A DNA stretch of 48,718 bases from Promethearchaeia archaeon (GTDB taxonomy: Archaea; Asgardarchaeota; Lokiarchaeia; Sigyniarchaeales; SOKP01), in assembly GCA_029856085.1 (NCBI GenBank), contig JAHQWI010000057.1, positions 1 to 48,718 of the forward strand. Reading direction: 5' to 3'. Position 1 is the first letter of the stretch, and each line of letters begins with the position of its first letter. Shown piece by piece: positions 34,929-42,841 of the stretch. The notes below the pieces were generated by a model, which had not been told where the DNA came from, ran no database searches, and saw only the letters and a list, made by a program, of their open reading frames with translations. A program made the position numbers and the translations under genes.

Positions 34929-36338
34929 ATGAATCCATCCATTGAAGCCCAAAAATCAGATAATGCTTCTACAACGAAAATGATTACGTTTTCTATGGGA
35001 TATTTTCTCAATATTTTTATTATGGTAGCTTTCAATTCTTATGTCTGGACTTTTTATGAGGTAGAACTTGGCTTGATGGGTATCGTATCGCTATGGCCAA
35101 TATACATGGCAATCGCGAATGTGATATATACAATATGGAGTATGATATCTAATCCTCTTTTAGGATATTTTACAGATAAACCCCTTAGATGGACAAAGAA
35201 AAGGGGTTTTCACACCCCTTGGATCATCATTGGGGGAATTCCAACTATAATATTTTTTTTCCTGCTTTTCACACCACCAAAAGTAACAGGAGTGGAAAGT
35301 GTTATCCCAATTTTAGTTTATTATATATTGATAGTGTGTCTATTTGACACATTTTATTCACTCCTTCAAACACATTCTTTTGGGGCTTTTGCTGCGCACT
35401 TTAGGGGTGATAAGGAGCGTGTGAAAGCAGGATTTTCAACTCAAATCTTTACATTTATAGCAAATTTTTTAGCAATCGCAATCTGGTCGCAAATGATTGA
35501 TACTGAAAATATTAGATCATTTACAATTGCGGCATTGGTAAGTGTAATACTCTTAAGTATTTCTTTAATTATTTTTATTCCGGGATCAAGAGAATCTGAC
35601 GAAATAAAAGAACGATTCATTGTAGGATATGAGAATGCAGAGAAAATTCCTTTTTTCAAAACCATGAAAATTGCAATAAAGCAAAAAAATTTCATGTTAG
35701 TACTGTTTACATACATATTATTTATGATAGCAATGGGTTTAGTAAGTATGAATTCATTTAATTTCGTTGATGACGTTTTGCAAGCAGAACAGAAGATTAG
35801 AACCATTGAGTCAACCTTAATGCTTGTTTCTTCTCTATTAACAATGCCGATATGGTTCCGTGTAGTTAAAAAAATTGGACATTCTGCCATGTATTCACTA
35901 GGATTAACTATTTTTGGATTCAGTGTATTATTTAATTTGTTTATTGTAAATGTATTCCAATTCTTTCTAATCGCAATTTTTAGAGGTGCTGCGATTGCAA
36001 TGTTTTTGATAATGTTATCACCTCTATTTGCTGACTGTTATGATGAGATTGCTGTAAAAACTCAAAAACATCAGCAGGCCACATTATTAGGAATTAGAAA
36101 TTTATTCCTTAAAATTTCTGTAACAATTCAAAGCTTAATCATAGCATTTATACACATTATTACTGCTTATGAACCTATTAATCCAAGTGGAGAGGCATTA
36201 TTTGGTCTTCGCTTAATCCAAGGTCTATTCCCATTTATATTTTGTATAATAGGAGCTTTGATTTTTTATAAGTGGTTTGATTTAAAAGGAAATAAAAAAC
36301 AAGAAATCATGCAAAAATTGCATGAAATGGGATTATGA
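34929..36338 (+). CDS. GPH-family sugar:cation symporter (MFS)
   Basis: This 469-residue membrane protein has about twelve helices, starting at ATG 34929; TTG 34914 would add five residues. ISNPLLGYFTDKPLRWTKKRGFHTPWI in sections matches the GPH signature (glycoside-pentoside-hexuronide transporters) around the loop between helices 2 and 3. Such carriers import di- or oligosaccharides or pentosides with Na+ or H+. In E. coli the GPH carrier YicJ is encoded beside the alpha-xylosidase YicI. Here a YicI-like enzyme lies about 6.5 kb away, so an isoprimeverose-type substrate is a fair guess. It is divergent from sucC. Confidence 0.85.
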   Translation: MNPSIEAQKSDNASTTKMITFSMGYFLNIFIMVAFNSYVWTFYEVELGLMGIVSLWPIYMAIANVIYTIWSMISNPLLGYFTDKPLRWTKKRGFHTPWIIIGGIPTIIFFFLLFTPPKVTGVESVIPILVYYILIVCLFDTFYSLLQTHSFGAFAAHFRGDKERVKAGFSTQIFTFIANFLAIAIWSQMIDTENIRSFTIAALVSVILLSISLIIFIPGSRESDEIKERFIVGYENAEKIPFFKTMKIAIKQKNFMLVLFTYILFMIAMGLVSMNSFNFVDDVLQAEQKIRTIESTLMLVSSLLTMPIWFRVVKKIGHSAMYSLGLTIFGFSVLFNLFIVNVFQFFLIAIFRGAAIAMFLIMLSPLFADCYDEIAVKTQKHQQATLLGIRNLFLKISVTIQSLIIAFIHIITAYEPINPSGEALFGLRLIQGLFPFIFCIIGALIFYKWFDLKGNKKQEIMQKLHEMGL

Positions 36339-36426
36339 GTGCAAATTATCAATTTCCTATTATTTGTCTTATAAGTTTATTTTTTTCTTTTCAACTACTT
36401 ACAGAAATATTTCTTATTAAGAATCC

Positions 36427-37248
36427 TTAATTTTCTAATCCCTTTATCTTAAGCGGTGGTCGCGGGACTGTTCTTCGATATTTCACAGCAGGATAACCCA
36501 ATGTGAAGGCCCCTAGTACCATTCCCTTTATTCCTAAAATATTTAAAATCTCCCTATTCATGGGAACAGCTCCTTGAATCATTCCAATCCAACAAGTTCC
36601 AAGACCAAGACTTTCAGCTGCTAGCATCCCATAAGTTAAAGCAATTCCAGCATCATTTGCCCGTAATCCAATCATCACTGTGTTTTTTTCAACAACCCTA
36701 TAATATAGTACAATTACATGAGGGGCATTGTAAAAAATACTTCGACCTATAGATTTGAAATATTTGAGTGCTTGTTCACTTGATTGAAATCCCATATATT
36801 CGTATTGAGTTTTTACTATTTCATTGCTCAATGCTTCGATTTTTTCAGGATCAGATAAAATTACATATCGCCACTTTCGGGCATTAGAAGCGCTTGGAGC
36901 ATATCTCATTGCATCAAAAACTTTTTCGATTAATTCCTTAGGAACTTTTTTATTTTTATAAAGTCTTATTGATCGTTTTGCGCGTATGAGTTTATAAATC
37001 TTGTCGAAATCTACAATACTTTCTGGAGAATCTATTCCTGGAAAAGTCTCAACATCATCTAGATCCTTTGTAATAATCGCATCTTCAGGACAAATTGCTA
37101 TGCAATGTCCACAGATATTACATGTATTTAGACTTTCATTGAAAACTACTTCTTTATCTTTATTAACAGAAAAATAAGCACGACCACACTCTTGGATACA
37201 GAGCTTACAATTTGTACATTTTTCTTTATCAATACCGATTACTGACAT
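36427..37248 (-). CDS. Nitroreductase with N-terminal 2[4Fe-4S] ferredoxin domain
   Basis: This 273-residue fusion protein starts with a ferredoxin domain carrying two clusters (Cys11, 14, 17, 21 and Cys43, 46, 49, 53). A nitroreductase FMN domain follows from about residue 85: AKRSIRLYKNKKVP, RYAPSASNARKW and ESLGLGTCWIGM. The fusion lets low-potential electrons enter the flavin directly from ferredoxin-type donors. The natural substrate of this group is mostly unknown. No operon partner is evident: it converges with the symporter gene and is followed upstream by a decayed nucleotidyltransferase module. Confidence 0.9.
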   Translation of the reverse strand: MSVIGIDKEKCTNCKLCIQECGRAYFSVNKDKEVVFNESLNTCNICGHCIAICPEDAIITKDLDDVETFPGIDSPESIVDFDKIYKLIRAKRSIRLYKNKKVPKELIEKVFDAMRYAPSASNARKWRYVILSDPEKIEALSNEIVKTQYEYMGFQSSEQALKYFKSIGRSIFYNAPHVIVLYYRVVEKNTVMIGLRANDAGIALTYGMLAAESLGLGTCWIGMIQGAVPMNREILNILGIKGMVLGAFTLGYPAVKYRRTVPRPPLKIKGLEN

Positions 37249-37334
37249 GTTAGTTAACCTTAATGTGAATAATTTATTCTTTTTTTAAGAAAATTAAGGG
37301 TAATTTATAAAAAATTGGCTAATTATTAGCAAAT

Positions 37335-37493
37335 TTAATTATTAACCGGAGATTTGATTTTAATACAAACATCAATATCTAGAGTTGTTCTTGCAACATT
37401 ATAAGCAGGAAGAGCTAACCCTCCGATTATAACAGTCGTAATCTTATAGTGAGATGCAACATCTAAGATAATTTGGAGTATATTACTTATCAA
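37335..37493 (-). pseudogene. Truncated nucleotidyltransferase fragment
   Basis: A 52-codon frame from TTG 37493 reads LDVASHYKITTVIIGGLALP and then VARTTLDIDVCI. This matches the GG...RTTxDIDxxI active-site region of the intact protein at 40305-40886 (IVGGIAV, RTTQDIDIII). It stops where the rest of the domain should begin, so only the first third remains. It overlaps the small gene upstream by a few bases, the same arrangement as in the intact module. Confidence 0.75.
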
Positions 37494-37644
37494 CTTCAAT
37501 CAACCTAAGCATATCCTTGAAAATTTGTTCTGGAGTTTTGCCTCTTTCAATTAGGCGTTGAAATTCATCTACTTTTTTATATGCTCGTTCTATATCTGCA
37601 AGAGTAATATGAATAGGGGCTCTTTTTTCTTTTTCCGGTCTCAT
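37483..37644 (-). CDS. Small protein paired with truncated nucleotidyltransferase
   Basis: This 53-residue open frame starts at ATG 37644 and is too short for a usual length cut-off. It is charged and helical (ITLADIERAYKKVDEFQRLI, then TPEQIFKDML). I recognise no family. Its stop overlaps the start of the nucleotidyltransferase fragment, like the 99-residue partner gene at 40879. It is probably the partner, and perhaps the antitoxin-like half, of the decayed module. It may still be expressed. Confidence 0.5.
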   Translation of the reverse strand: MRPEKEKRAPIHITLADIERAYKKVDEFQRLIERGKTPEQIFKDMLRLIEVDK

Positions 37645-37790
37645 TTTTTTCTAAGAAACAAATGTTTTTAGTTTCATTTATAATTTTATGTTGTTTAAAC
37701 CTATAAATTTATTCTCCCTATTTCCAATAAGTGTATTTTATATCTTATTAGTAAAATGTTTTTATTCAATACAATAAAATATGATATTTA

Positions 37791-39503
37791 ATGAGAGTAG
37801 AAGAATTTGATGTTTTGATAGTTGGAGCAGGTCTTAGTGGTTTAAGAGCTGGTTTAGAACTCTCAAAAAAATGGAATATCGCAGTAATTAGTAAAGTTTA
37901 TCCTGTTAGATCCCATTCGGGTGCAGCTCAGGGTGGTATTAATGCCGCTTTGAGTAATTTAGAGGAAGGAAAGGGTGATACACCCAAAGCTCATGCATTT
38001 GATACAGTTAAAGGCTCTGATTATCTTGCAGATCAAGATGTTGTTATGTTTATGTGTGAAGAAGCCCCAAAGATTGTTGTTGAGTTTGAAAGTATGGGTG
38101 CTCCTTTTTCCCGATTGGATTCAGGTCTAATTGCACAGCGACCCTTTGGAGGAGCAGGTTTTCCACGTACATGTTATGCGGGTGATAGAACAGGTCATGC
38201 TTTACTTCACACACTCAATGAACAATCTATTCATAATGGGTTGAATTTTTTTAATGAATACTTTTTAGTAGATCTTTTTAAAGCTGATAGGAGAATCGCA
38301 GGATTAATTGCCCTTGATATTGCTAAGGGTGAATTAGTGTCATTTCGAGCACCATATGTTATATTAGCAACTGGAGGGTTCGGACGTATTTTCAAATTCT
38401 CTACTAATGCTGTTATCAATACAGGTGATGGTGTTGGAGCTGCATTTCGAGCCGGGATCCCTATGCAAGATGTTGAATTTGTTCAATTTCATCCAACAAC
38501 TTTATTTGGGACAAATATTTTAATAACCGAGGGCGCTCGAGGTGAAGGTGGATATTTATTTAATAATAAAAATGAACGTTTTATGGAAAAGACCGCACCA
38601 AAAGCTATGGAACTCGCCCCACGTGATATTGTAGCACGTTCAATTGAAACAGAAATTATTGAAGAAAGAGGATTTGAAAATTCATACGTTCATTTAGATC
38701 TTACTCATTTAGGTGCTGAGAGAATTAAGGAGAGACTTCCTGGTATTAGAGAGATTAGTATGTCTTTTGCGGGGATTGACCCAATTGAAGAACCAATCCC
38801 TGTACAACCTGGTCAGCATTATTCAATGGGTGGAATTGGAACTAAATTCGATGGGGAATATGGGGAAACAGATCTATCAGGACTTTATACTATTGGTGAA
38901 TGTTCTTGTTTATCTGTTCATGGTGCTAATCGATTAGGTGGTAACTCGTTATTAGAAACTGCAGTATTTGGGAGACATATAGGAAGAAAATTACTTAAAA
39001 AAGGATTACCTAATAAGTCATCATTAAGCGAAATTCAGATTGCTGAAGAAAGGGCAATCGATAATATCGAAAGATTATTTAAGAGCTGGAATGAAAATAC
39101 TGGTAAAAAACCCGTAGAGATTAGAAATGAAATGGGAGAGACTCTGAATAGGAATGTAGGCGTCTATAGAACTGATAAGGATCTTAAGAAAGCGACCACA
39201 ACCCTTCTAAGATTACAAAAAGAATTCTTAAACACACAAGTTTCAACAGAAGATAGAAGTTTTAATTATGGACTAATCCGAACTTTAGAACTTAGAAGTA
39301 TGTTAGATATTGCAGAAGCAACTGCTTATGCCTCATTATGGAGGAAAGAGAGTAGAGGCGCTCATTTCCGTATTGATCACCCTACGAGAAATGATGATAA
39401 ATATCTCGTGCATACAATGATTTATAGCGTAAAAGATGAGTTGGAGATAAAGACAAAACCAGTTAAATTAGGAATATTTGAGATTAAGGAGAGGAAATAC
39501 TAA
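37791..39503 (+). CDS. sdhA: Succinate dehydrogenase/fumarate reductase flavoprotein subunit
   Basis: This 570-residue flavoprotein has the FAD-binding start [31 protein letters not shown] holds His42, the residue that binds FAD covalently in this family. The substrate segment [23 protein letters not shown] has the catalytic His and Arg. The second FAD segment is [12 protein letters not shown]. The C-terminal domain, with [27 protein letters not shown] in parts, is complete. It overlaps sdhB by the TAATG junction. No cytochrome or anchor subunit gene follows, so the complex may be soluble or use subunits encoded elsewhere. Direction (fumarate reduction or succinate oxidation) cannot be told. 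Confidence 0.94.
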   Translation: MRVEEFDVLIVGAGLSGLRAGLELSKKWNIAVISKVYPVRSHSGAAQGGINAALSNLEEGKGDTPKAHAFDTVKGSDYLADQDVVMFMCEEAPKIVVEFESMGAPFSRLDSGLIAQRPFGGAGFPRTCYAGDRTGHALLHTLNEQSIHNGLNFFNEYFLVDLFKADRRIAGLIALDIAKGELVSFRAPYVILATGGFGRIFKFSTNAVINTGDGVGAAFRAGIPMQDVEFVQFHPTTLFGTNILITEGARGEGGYLFNNKNERFMEKTAPKAMELAPRDIVARSIETEIIEERGFENSYVHLDLTHLGAERIKERLPGIREISMSFAGIDPIEEPIPVQPGQHYSMGGIGTKFDGEYGETDLSGLYTIGECSCLSVHGANRLGGNSLLETAVFGRHIGRKLLKKGLPNKSSLSEIQIAEERAIDNIERLFKSWNENTGKKPVEIRNEMGETLNRNVGVYRTDKDLKKATTTLLRLQKEFLNTQVSTEDRSFNYGLIRTLELRSMLDIAEATAYASLWRKESRGAHFRIDHPTRNDDKYLVHTMIYSVKDELEIKTKPVKLGIFEIKERKY

Positions 39504-40264
39504 TGGTAGAAAAACATAAATTTTTGGTTTATAGAAATTCTGGTAATGGAAAAAGTCATTATGACAAATTCGAATTTCCAGTTTCAAAGGGAATGAGTAT
39601 TTTAGATGCTCTTTTTTATATACAGGATTATTTTGATTCAACCCTAGCTTTTCGTTATGCGTGTAGGGGAGCAATTTGTGGATCATGTGGAATGACTATA
39701 GATAAAGTACCCTTGCTCGCGTGTAGAACTCAAGTCTCAACCGTCAAAACTTCAAAAAAACCTGCTAAATTACCCGAGTTTAAGTTTAGTGATCATCCAG
39801 AGTGGGATCCAGAAACTGAAATCTTAATTGAACCGTTACCCAATATGTCTGTTTTAAAAGATTTAGTGGTTGACATGGAACCTTTCTGGAAATTTTATAG
39901 AGAAATAGAACCATATTTCGCAAGAAAATGGAATGATGTAGCTCCTGAATCATTACAATCAACTGGACAAATGAAGACCATCGAGAGATTAGTTTATTGT
40001 ATCTTATGTGGATTGTGTTGGGCTTGTCCAGTTAGCAAAGAGAATCCTAATTATCTTGGACCCGCTCAACTAGCTAAAGCTGATAGATTTATTAGGGATT
40101 CTAGAATATCAGATGATAGGCAAGAATCAATCCTTTCGCGTGTCTTACAAGATGATGCAGTTCCTGCATGTGAGAAATTCTTCGTTTGTAATAGGGTTTG
40201 CCCTAAACGCGTTATGCCCGGAACTGCTATTAAAGATATCAGAAATAATTGGATCAATGAATAA
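39503..40264 (+). CDS. sdhB: Succinate dehydrogenase/fumarate reductase iron-sulfur subunit
   Basis: This 253-residue iron-sulfur protein has a [2Fe-2S] motif with Cys54, Cys59, Cys62 and Cys74. The second cluster motif reads CILCGLCWACP (Cys166, 169, 172, 175), and a third is CEKFFVCNRVCPK (Cys223, 229, 233). In the second motif only two residues separate the third and fourth Cys, while the family normally has three (CxxCxxCxxxCP). This is a one-codon shortening in an otherwise normal protein. It passes electrons from the flavin of SdhA to an acceptor not encoded here. Its start codon overlaps the sdhA stop. Confidence 0.93.
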   Translation: MVEKHKFLVYRNSGNGKSHYDKFEFPVSKGMSILDALFYIQDYFDSTLAFRYACRGAICGSCGMTIDKVPLLACRTQVSTVKTSKKPAKLPEFKFSDHPEWDPETEILIEPLPNMSVLKDLVVDMEPFWKFYREIEPYFARKWNDVAPESLQSTGQMKTIERLVYCILCGLCWACPVSKENPNYLGPAQLAKADRFIRDSRISDDRQESILSRVLQDDAVPACEKFFVCNRVCPKRVMPGTAIKDIRNNWINE

Positions 40265-40304
40265 AAATTAAATTTTTTAATTTATGTTTTTCTTATGCTT
40301 CTTT

Positions 40305-40886
40305 TTATATTTTTATTGAGAGTAATCTATCAAGTGTAGTTTTAAGTCCTAATTGATCAGCTTTACTAATTAAGAAAGATAAATCAATCTCTTCTTTATT
40401 TGCATGGAATAATGTCAAAAAATCGATAATATCTTGATATTCCAACAATTCTGAACTGGGAATATCATCAATTAAGCCCATATATAATATTTTGCCAATT
40501 AGCACATATTCTAACGGTGCTATGCATAAATTTTTTCCAAGAATGTTCTTTCTTTTGGCGTTGTTTAAGACTTCATGTTCATGTTTCTTATCAGCAACTT
40601 TTACATCTAACCTTAAAAAACTCCTTTTATCAAATATAGAGATATTTGTCTTTTCTTGGTAAGCTAATTTAAATTGATCATCTAGCACATCAAATTCATA
40701 AGCTTTTAACAATCCTATAAATTGAGAAATTTTAGACATGTCATCTTCAATAATAATATCAATGTCTTGGGTTGTTCTTACATGACCATAATGGATTACA
40801 GCAATTCCTCCTACGATTACATGTCTAATTTTAGTTGCTTCAAAAATTATTTCTAAACGAGATAAAACATTTTCTATTTCAGCCAA
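40305..40886 (-). CDS. Nucleotidyltransferase (MNT/AbiEii-like), intact
   Basis: This 193-residue protein has the minimal nucleotidyltransferase signature: IVGGIAVIHYG followed by RTTQDIDIIIED, with the metal-binding Asp pair, and a later third acidic position in LRLDVKV. Proteins of this class act as toxin-like enzymes that modify tRNA or partner proteins, or as small regulatory transferases. The start is TTG 40886, inside the end of the upstream gene (the stop TGA overlaps the second codon). The two are therefore translationally coupled, as in toxin-antitoxin pairs. A truncated relative with the same layout lies at 37335-37644, on the other side of sdhAB. Confidence 0.8.
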   Translation of the reverse strand: MAEIENVLSRLEIIFEATKIRHVIVGGIAVIHYGHVRTTQDIDIIIEDDMSKISQFIGLLKAYEFDVLDDQFKLAYQEKTNISIFDKRSFLRLDVKVADKKHEHEVLNNAKRKNILGKNLCIAPLEYVLIGKILYMGLIDDIPSSELLEYQDIIDFLTLFHANKEEIDLSFLISKADQLGLKTTLDRLLSIKI

Positions 40887-41178
40887 AATTATTATACCTC
40901 TTTCTGTTTGATCTAATCTTCTTTTTAAAGGTTATATTATTTCTTACTATTTTTTGAATTTCCTCTTCAGATAGTTTGACATTCCTCATAGATATTCCCT
41001 CTTTTATTAATTCAAAAACTTCATGAATGAATTTATCAGCGATTTCAAGGATATCAACATCTTTCTTAATCAGTCTCTTTGCGGCTTCGATTTCTTTTTG
41101 AACTTTTTGTTTTCTTAGTAAGTATAGATTATTTCTAGAGATTAATTCATTTTCATATTCAGTAGAGTCAGAATCCAT
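40879..41178 (-). CDS. Partner protein of the nucleotidyltransferase
   Basis: This 99-residue charged helical protein contains RNNLYLLRKQKVQKEIEAAK and ELIKEGISMRNVKLSEEEIQ in its sequence. I recognise no family. Its gene overlaps the nucleotidyltransferase start, so it is probably made first and in register with it. That is the usual place of an antitoxin or adaptor in such modules. The C-terminus is very basic (KKKIRSNRKRYNNF), which may bind nucleic acid. A role in restraining the transferase is inference only. Confidence 0.65.
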   Translation of the reverse strand: MDSDSTEYENELISRNNLYLLRKQKVQKEIEAAKRLIKKDVDILEIADKFIHEVFELIKEGISMRNVKLSEEEIQKIVRNNITFKKKIRSNRKRYNNFG

Positions 41179-41314
41179 TATTGTTAAATTCTCCCTTTGT
41201 TTTTAAGCTATCTCTTAAAGAAAAATTATAATTTATCTATATATATTTATATTCAACTAATTTAATTATTTTAATCTTCAAAGATTAATAAAAGAAAAAG
41301 ATAATTGGATAAAA

Positions 41315-42781
41315 ATGAGCTTAAAGGAAAAATATAAACCGACATGGAATTCTTTAAAGAAGCATAGAACTCCGGAGTGGATAGATGACGCAAAATTTGG
41401 AATTTATTACCATTGGGGTGTTTATTCTGTTCCCGCTTGTGGTCCTAACGTCAGTTGGTATCCGTTCTGGATGTATAGGAAAGGATCTCGACAATATGAA
41501 TACCATGTTAATCATTATGGAGATCCATCTGAATTTGGCTATAAAGATTTAATACCATTATTCACAGCGGAAAAATTCAATCCCGATGAGTGGGCAAAAT
41601 TATTTAAAGATGCAGGAGCTAAATTCGCCGGTCCTGTTGCGATTCATCATGATTCCTTTGCCATGTGGGATAGTAAGGTAACTAAATGGAATGCTGCCAA
41701 TATGGGTCCAAAGAGGGATACTGTCGGTGAAATGGAAAAAGCGATAAGAAAGCAGGGTATGAAATTTATGGTTGCATTCCATCATGCTGCAAATTGGTTC
41801 TTCTTTCCACATTCTATTCCTGAATATGATACTTCAAATCCAGAATTCGCAGGGTTATATGGCGTGAGATACAATGGGAAATATAAACGATATCAGGTAT
41901 GGCCAAATAAAGAATTTCTTGATTGGTGGAAAGCTATTGTTATTGAAGTAATTGATAAATATAAACCTGATCTTATATGGTGGGATTTTGGGTTAGGAAA
42001 GATTAATGAAAAATATAAAAAAGAAGTCTTGGCATATTATTTTAACAGTGCGGATGAATGGGGAAAAGAGGTTGAAATACTCTATAAAATGAACAACATT
42101 CCCCCTGGAGCTGGGGTAGTTGATTACGAAGTGGGACGGGCAAATAAATTAACATATTTTAAATGGATAACAGATACTTCTGTAGATATTAATGCTCAAA
42201 GTACAGCCTGGGGTTATGCTCGAGAAGCAGGTGTAAAGTCATCTAGAATACTCGTTCATAATTTCATTGATCGAGTGGCAAAACACGGTTATTTAGTTAT
42301 TAATGTGGGTCCAAAAGCTGATGGTACTATACCAGAGCTTCATCAAGAAGCATTACTGGATATGGGAAAGTGGATGGAACTTAACGGGGAGGCTATTTAT
42401 GGAAGTACCCCCTGGTCGATTGCTGAAGAAGGACCTACGAAATTGGAAGAGGGTGGTATGTTTTCTGAAAGAAGTGATCGACCGTACACTCCAGAAGATA
42501 TCCGGTTCACAGTGAAGGATAATGCACTTTATGCAATTGTATTAGGATGGCCTTATAGACCAAAATGGACAATTTCAACCCTTAGAAAATCTTTAATAAA
42601 TGTAGATCAAAATGAAAATAATTCAATCCACCTTATCACAGAGGAAGAAATCAAATCTATCAAAATGTTGGGAGTTAATCAAGATCTTAGATGGACATTA
42701 GACGATGATGGCTTACATATAGAAGTTCCAGATAAAAAACCATGCGATCACGCAGTAACTTTCAAAATTAGTTGGAATTAG
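41315..42781 (+). CDS. GH29 alpha-L-fucosidase
   Basis: This 488-residue glycoside hydrolase has the GH29 barrel start DAKFGIYYHWGVYSVPACG and the HHDSFAMW strand. The nucleophile motif PDLIWWDFG has Asp224. The acid/base Glu of the family varies and could not be placed. LVINVGPKADGTIPELH is also typical of the family. It should remove alpha-L-fucose from glycan ends. No signal peptide is seen, so it works inside the cell on imported oligosaccharides. A GH31 alpha-xylosidase-like gene follows 60 bases later on the same strand, pointing to breakdown of fucosylated and xylosylated chains such as xyloglucan fragments. It ends in TAG, with TAA four codons on. Confidence 0.9.
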   Translation: MSLKEKYKPTWNSLKKHRTPEWIDDAKFGIYYHWGVYSVPACGPNVSWYPFWMYRKGSRQYEYHVNHYGDPSEFGYKDLIPLFTAEKFNPDEWAKLFKDAGAKFAGPVAIHHDSFAMWDSKVTKWNAANMGPKRDTVGEMEKAIRKQGMKFMVAFHHAANWFFFPHSIPEYDTSNPEFAGLYGVRYNGKYKRYQVWPNKEFLDWWKAIVIEVIDKYKPDLIWWDFGLGKINEKYKKEVLAYYFNSADEWGKEVEILYKMNNIPPGAGVVDYEVGRANKLTYFKWITDTSVDINAQSTAWGYAREAGVKSSRILVHNFIDRVAKHGYLVINVGPKADGTIPELHQEALLDMGKWMELNGEAIYGSTPWSIAEEGPTKLEEGGMFSERSDRPYTPEDIRFTVKDNALYAIVLGWPYRPKWTISTLRKSLINVDQNENNSIHLITEEEIKSIKMLGVNQDLRWTLDDDGLHIEVPDKKPCDHAVTFKISWN

Positions 42782-42796
42782 TCTGGTTTTTAAAAA

Positions 42797-42817
42797 TTTT
42801 TTTTACCAAATTTTTTT
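42797..42817 (+). terminator. T-runs after fucosidase gene
   Basis: Two runs of eight and seven T residues (42797-42804 and 42811-42817) lie within 36 bases of the stop. They may cause partial termination before the GH31 gene. Confidence 0.35.
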
Positions 42818-42841
42818 AAGAATATTAGATAACAGATATCT

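Larger units (their letters stand above)
37249..37790. other. Gap with a decayed nucleotidyltransferase module and sdhA promoter
   Basis: This 542-base gap holds a truncated nucleotidyltransferase (37335-37493) and a small gene (37483-37644) on the minus strand. The AT-rich region before sdhA includes TTTTATAT at about 37736. Confidence 0.6.
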
